Positions 1 through 12,316 of a stretch of 64,000 nucleotides of DNA are shown here, one piece after another. The notes under the pieces are model-generated. The model saw nothing but the letters and a program-made list of their open reading frames with translations. It was not told the DNA's origin and made no database searches. Source of the stretch: Basidiobolus meristosporus CBS 931.73 (lineage: Eukaryota; Basidiobolomycota; Basidiobolomycetes; Basidiobolales; Basidiobolaceae). The position numbers and the translations under genes are program-made. How positions within the stretch are numbered: the first letter of the stretch is position 1; each line of letters begins with the position of its first letter. The stretch spans positions 1 to 64,000 of the forward strand of contig MCFE01000370.1 in the NCBI GenBank assembly GCA_002104905.1, in the 5' to 3' direction.

Positions 1-760
1 TTTTAGTCTCATGAGTGACTACGAAGTCACCTTGGTCAATGATAACATGCAAGAATTCTACGTAAGATTTCACGGACCCGAAGACAGTAAGTTTCCTGAG
101 TGATTAGGCTCTTGCTTGTACCATTCCTTATGGGCAACTCTACTTTGTTTAGCACCTTTTAGCGGTGGCGTATGGAAAGTCCATGTAGAGCTGCCAGATC
201 AGTACCCATACAAGTCACCCTCCATCGGATTTATGAACAAGATCTTCCATCCCAACATTGATGAACTGTAGGCTTCCCCCTCAAACTTCCTTCCACTTAT
301 TCAAATTGCTAACCTTGCCATTTGCCGATACAGTAGCGGCTCTGTTTGTTTGGATGTTATCAATCAGACCTGGAGCCCCATGTTTGGTCAGGCTTAATTC
401 GTATACACACCCTCTCGAAAGCTACCGTTTATTAACGTTCTATTGGTGCAGATATGATCAACATATTTGAAGTATTCCTGCCCCAGTTGCTACGTTACCC
501 AAATCCTACCGATCCCTTGAATGGAGAGGCAGCAGCCCTCCTGATGCGCGAGCCTACCAACTACGAGAACAAAGTCAAAGGCAAGTATGACCCCAAGCCG
601 ACCACATACCACAGCTCATTAACCTGATAGATTTCCAGATTACGTGAATCGTTACGCAACAAAAGAAGCAGCAGACGCACTCGACGACAGCTCAGAAGAT
701 GAGGATATGAGCTCCATTGGATCGTTTTCCGACGAGGAGGCAGCAGATATGGAATTGTAA
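1..760 (+). CDS. UBC8: Ubiquitin-conjugating enzyme E2, UBC8/UBE2H type (5' end missing)
   Basis: This is the 3' part of an E2 that accepts ubiquitin from E1 on a cysteine and passes it to substrates. In yeast, Ubc8 acts in GID-dependent turnover of gluconeogenic enzymes. The gene enters from the left edge in frame, with [20 protein letters not shown], then [16 protein letters not shown] and HPNID. The active-site stretch reads [17 protein letters not shown], with Cys codon at 347-349. Introns fit about 87-162, 269-333 and 391-452, plus one near 580-630. The protein ends in an acidic, Ser-rich tail ([11 protein letters not shown]...) typical of UBE2H/Ubc8 and ends with TAA at 758-760. Family assignment is firm; the start lies outside the window. 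Confidence 0.9.
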
Positions 761-1282
761 ACGATATATTATAACCACTCGAACAATATTTTCAAAGGCT
801 ACTAGCGTTCATAGATAGCTATACCTAGTATGAATAAACTCCTGAATGTACAGCCTGTTAATGGTAACATGAGCCAACAAGATAAGACGAACGTGATTGG
901 AACCGAATGGGACATCAGTTTATCCAGAATGTGAATGCCAAATGTAAACAAGGAGAAACCAGCAGATATGGAATCTGATCAAGTATGGGTATATGATGGA
1001 TAAGAGAAGCAATTACAAGGATGGGAAGGGAGTGAGTGGTGGCAGCGGAGAAATCGGAATTACATGAGTTGGTTGAATTATAACTTATTAAAAGAAACTT
1101 CTAGATTAGACATCCGTTTGGTCCACCGTGATCTGGTGGTAAAATTTGTCGAGGCCTCTGGTAGTGAGTTTTGTCGGAGCTTCTACTGTGATCTGGTAGT
1201 GAGTTTTGTTGGGACTTCTACTGTGATCTGCTAGGTGGTATGTCGTTAGTCTCGGCTAGCGAGAGTTGCCATGTGGCTGACT
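761..1282. other. Intergenic, E2 to flippase (convergent), with short tandem repeat
   Basis: Convergent 3' regions of the E2 (+) and the flippase (-). No coding ORF is seen. The right half holds the imperfect tandem repeat listed separately. Confidence 0.6.
1122..1230. repeat. Imperfect 35-bp tandem repeat
   Basis: The motif GTGATCTGGTAGTGAGTTTT recurs. A diverged copy lies at 1122-1156, a truncated one at 1157-1180, a full one at 1181-1215 and a partial one at 1216-1230. It sits just downstream of the flippase stop, in its likely 3' UTR. Confidence 0.75.
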
Positions 1283-4200
1283 TTACCTGATGCTCAGCTC
1301 TATCTGGTTCATCTCCAGATCCTCCTCAGAATTGGTATTCAGCTCTTTTTCTGGTTGCTCGGAGCTGTTTCGGGATTGATAGAGCTCCAACTTGCTGGGA
1401 CTTTCCTTGGACAGCTTCTTGTTGCCGGAGAATTTTTCAATCTCCCGAACAATATCGAGATCCTCGTAGTACCACATTTGTTTGGTAAACAATACCAAGT
1501 AACGTGGCAGCATTGATACCACCACGCATCCAAGAAAAGTCAACCAAAAGCTGGGCGACTTGTAGATGAATATCCCCGATCCGTAGGAATCGTTGTACGA
1601 AAACAGCGTGTAAATCAATTCGAAGACGATGGTGACGGCAATACTAAGGATTACCGAGGTAAACATCATCCAATTCCAGGAGTATGCGTTCATACCAACT
1701 TGCAGGTTCACGATGGTAATCAAAGTGACAGCCACACTGGATGACAGATCGAAGTTCCCTGCGTCGTATCCGCTCCAGCTCACTATATTCGTGGTGTACA
1801 GGAAATAGTATGCGAAGTAACACACTGCGGACTGATACAGTCCCTCCAAGATGTACACCCAGAAGCGGACCATGCCGTAGCGGGTCTGATTCATGCCAAT
1901 CTTATACAGGCTGGGATGGTCAAGTGCATGTTCATACCCAACGGCCTGATCACAACAGCCGATGATCACCACAGAGACTGTGGTAAAGATCAGATTGTAA
2001 AGCTGGATCCACACGTAGTCATAGAACAAATTGGCCGAAAATCCACAGAAGAACTGATACCACAACACAGCCAGCACCCAGATGACGTTCTTGTAAAAGG
2101 AATTGAGGATCATCTCGGCAATTCTAAGATAGGACCAGAATCCATGCACAAGTAGCAGGTTTTTCAAGAATCTGAACTGAGAAATTGTGTAGTCTGACGC
2201 CATGGCAGCCTGTAGACCCTCTTCACCAGAAATGGCCACTCCCACATCAGCCGCTTGGATCATACTGACATCGTTCGCGCCATCACCAATCGCTAGGCAC
2301 ACCGCGTTTCGGCCTTTGCGAATTAAATGGACGACTTGGGCTTTTTGCAGTGGGCTTGTTCGGCAACAGATCACTGAATGGCAAAGAGGTGCTATCTCAA
2401 GCAACAAAGCTCTGGTTTCCATATCATCCAGAATGAACTTCAACGCACTGCCGTCAATGACTAACGCATGAATGGTTGACTGGCGAGGGTAGGCTGAAGA
2501 ACGACGAGGCAATGGCAGTTGCTCAAAATAGGACGCACTGGGCCTGGGGCTAGCAGGCTCAGGATCCAGTGCAGAGGGGAAGCCACGAATGTTGGCGACA
2601 ACACTTAAAAATTGCTCTTTGGCAACAGCAATGTCATCGCCTCGGATTGTCCAAAGACCCATATCATTCGTTAGAAGGTTACAGGCAAACCCGATATTTA
2701 TAGCGGTTTCCATTTTGTCACCAGTGAGGACCCATACTTTCATCCCTGCCTCTCTTAGCGATAGAATACAGTCAGGGACTTGTTCCTGAAGCTTATCTTC
2801 GATAGCTGTGGCCCCGATCAACAGCAACTCTTTTTCTATCTCACTGCAGCAAAGTTCCATTTCCTCGTCGCGGCCGTCGAGCGTTGTAGAGGCTTGATGA
2901 TAACGCGCCTCCCATTCAGTGTACTCATCTTCAGAGATCACTTTGTAACCTAGGCAAAGCGTACGTAGACCTATGAAATGAATGGAAATTAGTCGATTTC
3001 AAAAACGTCCGGTGAGCGGTTGGCCATACCTTCAGTTGAGTATCCATCGATATGAGCAGCGGTGGTCTGAATGATCTCCTCTTGATTGTCTGCCAACCTT
3101 TCGAAGATAACGTTATCGGCACCCTTGCAGAACAACACGATGTCGTTCCAAGGTTTGGGTCTCCTAACGATTACGGACATTCTCTTGCGTGTGCTGTTGA
3201 ATTCCAGGACTTGCAAAAGCTGGAAAGTAAGCTCTTCTCCGAGAACATCGATGGTAATAGAATCCTTGTTTCTGCCGAGGAACGAGAAACCCAAGTCTTT
3301 GGCAGCAGTCACCAAAGCATTCTCGTCTGGTGACTCAGCCCGATACTGCAGTTGATTAGACTCATCGTGATATTCAGCATCACCCTCAGATTTTTCGATG
3401 ATCACGGTATGACAAACGGCCAACAATATGAAGAATTCTCGAATCTTCTGAGCATGCTCCTTTTGGAGGTCAGATGCGCCATCATCGGCTTTCATTTCAC
3501 GGAAGATATTTGGGTCGGCAAACGTCATGGTATCTATATTGGTGTTGGCGTATTTTGGGGTGTAGATCGACTTCATCGCTTGAATAAATTCATTGTAGAG
3601 CTTCTCTGGGTCAAAGCTCATCCTGGAGTCAGCAGGCTCAAGCCCGGCTCGGACTTTCGCACCCTTTGCGGCGTCTGTCTCACCCTTGAGCGACATTCCG
3701 TACGAGCGACCGTTGATTGAGCACCGGCTGAACTCCATGATGTTTCTAGTCAAGGTTCCGGTCTTATCGGAGAATACGTATTCAATTTGACCTGGTGGGG
3801 GATACTAAGTATGACATGAGCTGTTGATTGGGAGTTTACACAACAAGTACCTAAGTCATCAGAGAGGTTCCACGATTTAGGGATGCACACGGAATCGGTG
3901 GGCTTGTAATACATCTCGATATCCTGGAAGATGAAGAAGGCCTGCATCGTCTTGATAAACTCGATACTGACATAGAGTGAAATTGGAATGATATTCTGGA
4001 AGATAATCAAACTCGCCCTTGATTGAAATGTTAAGTGAGGTCAATTCCACAAGAAGAAGTATCATCCTTACCAGAATGTCACAAATCCTGATTCAGCCGG
4101 CGATCCTTCCTCTGCACCTTCAATGGTCTCTGAATTGTTTTTCTGGTTATAACCCCCGGCTATGCCGCAGATCAAGCACAGCACAATCAAGATCCCGAAG

Positions 4201-5433
4201 TTGATGATGATCTGATGTATACAAGAGAAGTTAGCCGGCGTTGCTCAGGAGTAGTGCTATGGCTGGACTGACCTGTTGGTTCATGGTTTTCTCGATTCGA
4301 CTTCTCTTGGATGGAGTGTTTCCTGAATTCAGCATGATTTTGGTGTCGCCTCCACTAAAGATAATCATTCCGATTACATATTCGGTGTTTCTTAATACAT
4401 GTCCACGCAAAAGGGTGTTGTTAATGTTAATGGGGACTAAACTAGGCCCCTTGGCCGCGTCGTCGTCGTCTTGATTTGTGGGGGCTTGATTGAAAATATG
4501 CATTGTGGCTTGGTAGGTGAAAAGGTTCGACGAAGGTAGGTCCGACTCGATGAAACATTGAAGGTTAACGCAATCCTGGGCAGTCTTGATGTGGGCCGTT
4601 TCATCGAGGCCAATTCTTGTTTTCAAGTTTGTTTCTCCATCAAGCTCCTTGGTTTCTACGTAACACTCTCCGTCTTCCTCAGAGGTTGCCAAGATGACCA
4701 TATCGGCTGGCACTGGCTGGTTGTTCCGAAGATAGATGAAGTCGCCCACCCTGACGTCCTGCCAGAGCACTTCGGTAAACTCGGCGTTTGGCGCATGAAC
4801 TGGCGATGGCTGCAGCATGGAGAGTTCGTCGAGGATGTCATCAGAATTTTGCACATTCTTTCGGCTAAACCATCCGAATTTCGACCATAGGTATGACAAG
4901 ATTTTTCGGGTGCTACGCTGTACACGTCGCCATATGCTAACGTTGCTCCCGAGATAATTAGAATTCTCCCACTGCTGCAGAATCTTGGTCTTTGAGCTGT
5001 TGTATCTCTTGTCGGAAGTGTGTCGTCTCCAATCCTCGAAGCCATCCTTAATGGCGGTAATGGCCATCACTACGGCAATTGGAAGCACCACAAATGCCGG
5101 ACTGCCAACCGCAAACCAAGGGAGCAGCTGTAGAATGACCAGGAACACAAAGTAAAGATTTGCAGCACGGTGAAATTGCTCGAACAGATTTTTCGGCAAG
5201 AAGGTAAACAAGGTGTATTTGGAAGTACGGATTCTGTTACTAGGAAAGTCCGTCTTGGGAAAGCCGTATTGATCCAGTGCACTCTCCGGTAGAGGGATAT
5301 TGACAAATATCCGGCGATTGCTGAGGCTGGAATGCCGTGAAGGCGAACGAAGTAAAGTTTGTTCTAAACGCTTTCTCTGTGCCTGCTGTCTATACTTGAG
5401 TATATGCTTTCTGCCGGGTATTGATTGCACCAT
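1283..5433 (-). CDS. P4-type phospholipid flippase (Dnf/ATP8-like)
   Basis: P4-ATPases move aminophospholipids from the outer to the cytosolic leaflet of plasma, Golgi or endosomal membranes, usually with a Cdc50 subunit. The order of motifs is complete: DGETNLK dephosphorylation loop (about residue 270), RGHVLRNTEYVIGMIIFSGGDTKIM, the PISL motif in IPISLYVSIEF, phosphorylation site SDKTGTLT (plus-strand 3748-3768), nucleotide site KGADNVIF, and hinge GDGANDVSMIQAADVGVAISG. The membrane-spanning C-terminal half follows. Five exons join in frame; introns are near 4214-4276, 4020-4070, about 3791-3850 and 2971-3029. Predicted length is about 1,330 residues, normal for the family. RGHVLRNT and TPSKRSRIEK resemble Dnf1/Dnf2 more than Drs2, but the exact paralogue is not settled. 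Start is the first ATG, MVQSIPGRKH. Confidence 0.93.
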
Positions 5434-6918
5434 TTTTGTCTCTGTGTGGTTGTGAAGTAATCTATGCTAGAGTTTCTGGCTGGGTCGAGATCGTAAGTTA
5501 GCTTGGAAGTGGGCTTGTGCTGGGGGAAAGGATAGTTACCAGTAAAGTGGAATGAAGACTAATATGGGTATCGCTACAGCTGAGCCGTTTCTAAGAATAT
5601 TTACAACGAACGCTTTGCAGAGAAAAATAAGCAAATATTCTACTGAGGATGCAAGATAAAGCTTAGGTTCTAAACACTTCCGCCGCGGTTTGTAGGAAGG
5701 TACGGTTTAAAAAGAAATTCGCTATTTGGAATACATCAAAAAAAACGGGTAAATCAAATAGCCAAAGTACCTTTGCCAAAAGGAAAGTACCATGTGCTCG
5801 AAATGGACGCGGATGATCGGTACCGGAAATCTATTCAGACAAACACATTTCGAAGCCGACCAGCCAACCAGCCCTAACCACTCCACCTTTAGCTTAAACC
5901 AAAATTGTGGGAATAAACAATGCGGATCGATATCGGAAGATCCATAAAAGTCCACGCAGCATTCCACACTATTCCCCTTTCACCAGCAGAGCGGGAGAAA
6001 CTGGGTTGCTTTCGGGGAATCGGTTTCCGGGAATCTACGAACAAACCTCTAATCACACACATCAAAACCTCGTATTGAAATGACTTTAGCCATAAATGGC
6101 ATTGTCTAGATATTCCATATTAGTCGGCCATAACAAAGACCTCTGATTTGTTACAGGGCGTTCGACTCAGAAGCCAAGCTGGTTGGTGGAAGCTCGCGTC
6201 ACTTGAGTACCTTGGACCATTCCAGTGCGTTCAATAACAAGGCGGCCTTCAACCAGTCAGCATTCAATGACTAGGAGGAATTCAACCATCCAACCATCCA
6301 ACCACCCAACCACCTAACCACCTGGTATCTATGCATCGCCAGCAACTCAATCACCAGAAAAATCATGTGCCAGCCTTCGAAAATCCACTCCTAACAAGCA
6401 ACCCTTATCTCCATTTGAGACGCCTCCTAACTAACTAACCCTAACCTTCAACTCAGGGGTAAGTGAGGCACCAGGAGCAAGGTGAAGCGGAGCCCAGCAA
6501 ATGATCGCAACTGGATTGTTCATATGTAGCAAAAATGGCGAATACTTCGTGAGCTTCTTCCCATTTCTGCACACATAACTATTGTGGGCAAAACCTGCTT
6601 GCTGAAGTCAAGGAAATGCGAAGGGGTGGTTGGAGTGAGTTGGGTAGCAAGTCAAATGTCTCCCATATTTGGTAAACTTGATGGAATGAGCATATTGCTT
6701 ACAATGATGCTATATGTAATGCTGGTTCGGTAGGCCAATCAATGGCTACCGATGCGATTGCACCATTTCACGCTGATATTAAGTCAGTTTCCGTCATATG
6801 AACAGAAGTTTAAAAAGCTCCCATCGATGTTGGAGCAGCCTAAAAGCCTCTTGCGCTTTCTGTTTGTCGAGGTCGCAGATATGACCAAGGTTCTTGCCTG
6901 AACCTCACTACAGCGACC
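5434..6918. other. Long divergent intergenic region with CCAACCAT/CCAACCAC repeat
   Basis: This 1.5-kb region separates the divergent flippase and bZIP genes and holds both promoters. No convincing coding ORF is present. A short degenerate tandem tract of CCAACCAT/CCAACCAC/CTAACCAC units lies at about 6283-6325, with related CAACC-rich words at 5860-5890 and 6430-6450. No tRNA or other RNA gene was recognised. Confidence 0.5.
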
Positions 6919-7636
6919 ATGAGTTCGGAGAATATCCCTCTTCCAAGCACCGTCCTTCCTCCTCTCTGCTCCCTCAATTTTGAGTCAGAGGCTTATCAGA
7001 CAGCTACTCATTCTATCACCATGACCAATTACTCTTTCTATTCCAATCATCCATCTGCATACACACCAACGGTTCCTAATAAATCTCCTATAACTGATCA
7101 AGTCGCTTCCTCGGGGGAAACGTCTCATGGAACGAACTTGGTCACCAGTGCGCCATTCTCACACACGCAGTTGCCCGGCGACTCGTATCAGTCGACATCA
7201 ACCCAAGAGGTAGACGTTGACAGATATCACTCCCCTTCATCACCAACCGACAATGCTTCTGCCCAACATATCCTAGCGGAAAAGCGTCGCCGGAATGCTG
7301 GCGCATCAGCTCGCTTCCGAGATCGCCGGAAGCAACGGGAGCGAGAAATCCTCGAAAGATGTGTTTTACTTGAGGATAGAGTGAAGGAGTTGGAGCACGC
7401 GAACCCTTTCACTCAACAAATGGCCGAGTTATCGAATGAGTTAAAGCATGCACAATTGGAGAAAGCAAACGCCCTGGAAAAACTGAAGGTTTTGGAGAAT
7501 GAGGTATGTAAAGCAAGCCATCACGCCAGTGATGGGAGTGGTTAAATTAAGTGGCAATTATTAGGTAGCGTGGCTTCGAGAATTAATCGTCTCCAAAGGA
7601 GAGACTCTTCCTCCATTTACGGATCCCAAGTATTAA
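6919..7636 (+). CDS. bZIP transcription factor (fungal cys-3/metR-like basic region)
   Basis: A 218-residue basic leucine-zipper protein. Exon 1 (6919-7503) codes a Ser/Thr-rich N-terminal half, then the basic region RRRNAGASARFRDRRKQRER (about residues 120-140), matching the N-x7-R pattern of fungal sulphur and stress bZIPs. A coiled coil follows, with heptad leucines through LEDRVKELEHANPF and LEKLKVLENE. A 61-nt intron (7504-7564) is required: without it the zipper runs into a stop. With it the ORF continues VAWLRELIVSKGETLPP and ends at TAA 7634-7636. That WLRELIVSK ending is typical of this fungal bZIP class. The target genes cannot be told from the sequence. Confidence 0.88.
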
Positions 7637-8001
7637 GCAATCGCTTTGCTCCACGGTAGTAATTGGTTGAGGTGACAGTAGCAGCCAACCGAGGTGTCTC
7701 CCTGGAACATATATGCCGTGCCATCATCAACGTGCACGGTGCCAGCTCGTTCCTGACTTGCCTTTCGCTATGGGTAATATGATACATCAGCATGAGTATA
7801 TAGTCCCTGTGACTAGCTGTGTTCAATAAAACAAGGTTAATCAAGCCTCTGATAAACAGCAAATCAGAAGCGGGAGTTGTGTACAATCTTAACAGTCACA
7901 TCGTAAGCTTCACACATCTTGGAGCACACTGGTTGAATCGAACTGCATAGCTAGTGCTTACTGTGGCCTGTCTCAGGTAAAACCGAGTGGAAAGCTGATG
8001 A
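7637..8001. other. Intergenic, nothing recognised
   Basis: Short overlapping minus-strand ORFs occur here, but none has a recognisable domain or coding character. Confidence 0.4.
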
Positions 8002-8631
8002 TTGGCAGTCTTGCATTCGCAAACGCTCCCGGATCGCGCTATTATTAAAGATTCTGACAAACATAAAACCATCACACCAGCCCTCACCCACATTCTTGTC
8101 AACGCTATCGCCGGGTATATAAAAGGTGCAATTTATTGGCATTCCACTGCTACATTCCCCTCCAGTTACCAATCCCTTCGCGACAATCTACCACAAAGCC
8201 TGGATGAATTGTTACGGAAGTTTGTGAAAATCGCGGATAGGGCCAATATTCACTCACCCACGCAGCGCTGGCATCAGTTATTAACGATATATCAGTGGTA
8301 TAGAGAGCAGAGGATGCCGGAAGAAGAGCTTGACAGGTCAGTCAATCGAATTTCCACGGAGATGACGAGTCGCTTGAAGATAGAACCTGGCCCGATGGAT
8401 CAAAAGGCGCAATTTGCAATGAGAGGCCAGTTCTCGGAATCTCCCGAAAAGAATGTGCCCATTGATACCATAAGTAAACGGCCCTCCAGACGTGATTCGC
8501 CACCAGTCTATGAAATTTTAATGGAGAAGCTACCGGGATACACGTGCTCGGTTCATCATGAGGGGTTCATGCATAGGAAAATAGAATTCACCAGCAATGG
8601 CAGCATTGCCAATGACAGGTCCTGGCGGTAA
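8002..8631 (+). CDS. Hypothetical protein, unrecognised
   Basis: An uninterrupted 209-residue ORF from ATG 8002. The N-terminal 110 residues look like a globular helical domain, with segments such as SLDELLRKFVKIADRANI and WHQLLTIYQWYREQ. The rest is polar and Lys/Ser-rich with many charged pairs. I do not recognise the family. The helix spacing faintly recalls a cyclin-box start, but that is not enough to assign. The ORF may continue through further exons: the open frame at about 8680-8900 (YRKRCHVF near its end) also looks coding, and no clear splice pair joins them by eye. Confidence 0.45.
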   Translation: MAVLHSQTLPDRAIIKDSDKHKTITPALTHILVNAIAGYIKGAIYWHSTATFPSSYQSLRDNLPQSLDELLRKFVKIADRANIHSPTQRWHQLLTIYQWYREQRMPEEELDRSVNRISTEMTSRLKIEPGPMDQKAQFAMRGQFSESPEKNVPIDTISKRPSRRDSPPVYEILMEKLPGYTCSVHHEGFMHRKIEFTSNGSIANDRSWR

Positions 8632-9249
8632 TTTTGATCAACACCGCTCGATACACCAGTCATATTAGGCTAAACTCGATTGTTCAGGAAATGCTACTGT
8701 ATTCTATGGGGAACCTCATTGCAACTTTACAAGTACAAGCCAACTCAGTTCTATGTAAGTACTTCGTTCACCTCAGCCTGGCAGTCACTCACCAAATTCC
8801 AGCGTCCAGATCCCTTTGAAAGCATTAGCATGCAAAGAGCTAAAGTCGACTTGGCTGCGGACTACCGCAAGCGTTGCCACGTGTTCAGGGTACTTACCTA
8901 ACTCACAAGCGTAGAACATCAAACATAGAATCACTAACATGTGGCTACCTAGCTTCAAACCAGAGCTGGCCAGTTTCTATTACAGGCAAATTCTCGGAAT
9001 GATTTACTGAAATGGTTGAATTTCATTCAGGCCTCTGCCAATATTGCGCTGCCATTAGAGTCTAGGGTAATTTAATGTTGGACTGAGATGTGTGCTAATC
9101 CGGCCACTAATCCATTCATTTAGCGAATGCCAAATTTCACATGCTCGTATTATTCCCCTAATTGAATTGGTGTATTTATTAGATGAGACTGTTCATTAAC
9201 TGATAAACATTAGTAGTCGACTCCATTATCGGCTCCATTATCGGCCCTA
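8632..9249. other. Region downstream of orphan ORF; possible extra exon
   Basis: The part at 8680-8901 holds a 73-codon open frame with plausible amino-acid content, including RPDPFESISMQRAKVDLAAD. It could be a 3' exon of the orphan gene. From 8902 to 9249 I see only AT-rich sequence and a 12-bp tandem repeat next to the HIS6 stop. Confidence 0.3.
9221..9248. repeat. Short tandem repeat CTCCATTATCGG
   Basis: Two perfect 12-bp units (9221-9232, 9233-9244) abut a degraded third that runs into the last codons of HIS6. Confidence 0.7.
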
Positions 9250-10227
9250 TTATTGCTGTAAGCCGTCTACACGTTTGTTCCAAGCTACACAGTCAGCAAA
9301 CTTGACGCTTTTTCCTCCAAACACATCCAGGGCACTGTGAAGCCAAAATGTTAGCCCCTTGATTTCACTCGACAGTGAATAATCCCAGTAATACCTTCCG
9401 TAAGTCAAGTCCACCTTTCCGTTAGATAGTTTGTTCACTAGCTCCAAATCTTCAATTGCTAATAGTCAAGATAAATAAGTCGTCTGAATAGTCAAAATCC
9501 TTCAATGTTGGCTGAATACTTACAATAAGCACCACCTGCGTAGGTGGAAGGAATATTCACCCACTCACCCAACTCTACAATATAATAGAATTAGGAGATT
9601 ATGACATTAAAAGGAAGTAGTCCAGGGATTTTGTTTACTCTGAACTAGCTCTTGGTCGATTCCTCTGCATAGGCCTTCAACATCCGCCGCGTGAATCAGG
9701 AATTCCGAACAATACTCAGCCAACATATCAAGGCTCTCTTTATTCACCTCCAGGTCGGTGATAGTCTGCCACTTGTTCATAGCAACTATCCATTTGTCCT
9801 CTCTCCTACGACAGCTCACGTCCACCACGAGGTTTTCTCTACCGATCTTCTCAGATATCTGTTGCAATCTGTCCAAAGAGAACTTTCCATTTGGGAATAA
9901 CCAACTGGTTACGATGACTTTGGAAGCACCCAGAGACAACCAGTGTTCAGCGTTTTCTAAAGTGATGCCGCCGCCCACTTGTAAACCACCAAACCATGCC
10001 GACAAAGCCTCCTCGGCAGCTTTTTCGTTATTGGGACCAAGCTTGATAACATGTGCACCCTGGAGATTGTGCTCTTTATAGAGTCTCGCATAGTAGGCAG
10101 GTGATTCGGTAGCCACAAAATTGGTCTTCAATTCTTCCGGGTTAGCATCGCTCAAGGTACCACCTACAATTTGCTTGACTTCGCCATTGTGCAAGTCAAT
10201 GCAGGGTCTAAACTTCGTTACGGTCAT
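9250..10227 (-). CDS. HIS6: ProFAR isomerase, histidine biosynthesis
   Basis: Catalyses the fourth step of histidine synthesis, the Amadori rearrangement of ProFAR to PRFAR, with a (beta/alpha)8 barrel. The start [20 protein letters not shown] holds the catalytic Asp (ID) of the first strand. [12 protein letters not shown] and [12 protein letters not shown] follow, then [13 protein letters not shown], where the second catalytic Asp and phosphate-binding residues are expected. Three exons fit: 10227 to about 9638, about 9577-9524 ([17 protein letters not shown]) and the last to 9250 ([20 protein letters not shown]...LDVFGG). Joined length is about 275 residues, normal for the eukaryotic HIS6 form. 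The fusion HIS7 is a different enzyme. Confidence 0.94.
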
Positions 10228-10460
10228 GATAAGGCTCTACAGCACACAACACAGGTGAGAGTTATGGCCACCGGTCGATCATCGATAGTTATCTCTACCC
10301 CACCAGAGATCCTTAGATGGATATAAAATACCAATTTATTGATCGTAGATTACAGCGATTAAACCACCAATAGATGGAAAAATTTGACAAAACTCACCAA
10401 AAGAAAAATATACATGAAGGATCAAGCCTAAGCAAGAGGTGGGTTAGAGAAGCGAGCGTG

Positions 10461-12316
10461 TTAAGTTCTCCAGTGAACACTTACGGGCACAGTGATGGCC
10501 TCCAGGTAGCGTATTCGAGTGCGAACCTTTTCTCGGTGCTCCCTCGATCTGCGATGGCGGAGGTTGATACGGCATTTAAAGTAAACAAAGATGCCGAAAA
10601 TCACCAGCGTGATTAAACCACCGATCAAAGAGACCGATAAGATCTGATTTAGAAATTGATACGTCTAGATGAGTTAAAACGGTTAGACACGAGACTGATA
10701 GATGCAGTTGTTTTTGTACACACTCTACTATAGCCGCATTGGCTGTTCTTTCCCACAACCCAGCACCCAACGCTCGACAAGGAGTTCAGGTCAATCCAGG
10801 CCAAGGGCTCTCCCGAAGCGTTGAGACTCCGTGCTAGGTGCAGGTTTTCTCTTGCCGTTTTGGGAACCGAGAATGTGTAGCCGGCTGGGCAGCCTCTATC
10901 CGCGGACACATAATGGTAACGGTGCTTATTCACGATAACCCACTGGAGGGAGAACATATGAGTCTCGATTGACGTGTGTATGTGCATAGGTACTGCTTAC
11001 ATCCGAGAAGTTCCGTTGCGAGAGACAGGCAACCGGCAGCTCCCGGTCACAACGCTGCACCATCCAACGACCACTTCGAGCATTCATCACCACGCACCTT
11101 TGATCCTGGTCACGGCCGTACGGGTCTGGCTGGTTGGGCTCCCATGACCAAATGGCCGGTATGAGGTTCACTCCATTGTACGTCTTCGGGTCGTTGAAGA
11201 CAAAGGAAAACCCGCATTGTGTCTGAATGATCAATCAGGTCAGATAAGCATACGCAAGAGTCAAGTCCGGATACATACCAGCGCACTGATGCTTTCCTCG
11301 GTGAAATTGCTGTTGTCTAATGGCTGGAAGATGGTTCGCCAACTCCAATAGTCAGATTCCACCTGCGTCGCCACCAGCCCTAGGTTGGATGATTGGGTTG
11401 GCGAGGCTATTACGCCGCTGAGAGCTGCGCAATTTTCATTATTAAATACTCCACTCGCCCCTAAACTCTTCTGGTTGTACAGCTCGTTAAAATGAAAGAA
11501 TAAACTGTCGATTAGGGTCGTGGATACTTGACTCTGGTTAGAGCCTGAGTCTAGCTCATACCCAAAGATGATTCTACTAGGCGAGCCATATAAATACGAG
11601 AACGGCGGCCAAGCCTCGGAAGACTCTAGATAGCCGGTGTTTTGGTTCCTATTCAGGATGTAGTAATGTTGCCCTTGGGCTACCCAATCCTGGGGAATAT
11701 TCAATCGAGACTGCTCCAGTTTACTGCGGGTGTAGACCATTTTGCCAACCGTGCGATAGACCAGGTCATAGAGAGTGTCCAGTGGATGGGCTGCCCCTAG
11801 ATCACCCAAGAAATGCAACCGCAAGAGGAGAGTGACAACGAAAAAAGAGGTCATGGAATCCATGGTGGAGATAAAAGTGCCTAGGTTGGTCAGAAATAGA
11901 AAAAACTCGGTCCCTGTCGAGCATTTGATATCCTTCTCCATCGTGTCTGTACCCGAGGAAGTCTGCGCGGCGGTGGCTACAGGGCAGAATTGCCACTGAC
12001 CCTTGCTAGGGTCCCAGTAAATATCCACGAACAACCGGGTATAGCCCGCGGATATCAGGCTCGTTATTCCATTTATCTTCGAGATTGAATAATCTCTTTC
12101 TTGAAAATATCCACTCGTAAGATTCAAGCCGACATGATTTAGACGATCGATAGGGATTTCCCAGGACAAGTCACGCTGTGTTAACAAGGAATTCTTTACA
12201 TAGAGGGACCCCCATTGGTCAACATTGTCCTCATTACTGTCACTAAGCGCTGTGTCTATGTTACAAATGGCAAGGACCGTGACTAGCAATAAGCATTTCA
12301 AGTTTGCAACTAGCAT
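10461..12316 (-). CDS. MTC6: MTC6-like type I membrane protein
   Basis: Resembles fungal maintenance of telomere capping protein 6, a secretory-pathway membrane protein named from a yeast genetic screen and of unclear biochemistry. A signal peptide (MLVANLKCLLLVTVLAICNI) is followed by RDLSWEIPIDRLNHVGLNL and LISAGYTRLFVDIYWD, the barrel-like domain of the family. A Cys-rich part follows, with WEPNQPDPYG, RCVVMNARSGRW, VACLSQRNFSD and FSVPKTARENLHL. The last exon carries one transmembrane helix (ILSVSLIGGLITLVIFGIF) and a basic cytosolic tail. Introns are about 11233-11274, near 10930-10998, and about 10675-10730. The end is uncertain: a stop at 10461-10463 by read-through, or at 10422-10424 if a last intron (donor 10484) is used. 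Predicted length is about 550 residues with many N-glycosylation sites. Confidence 0.8.
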
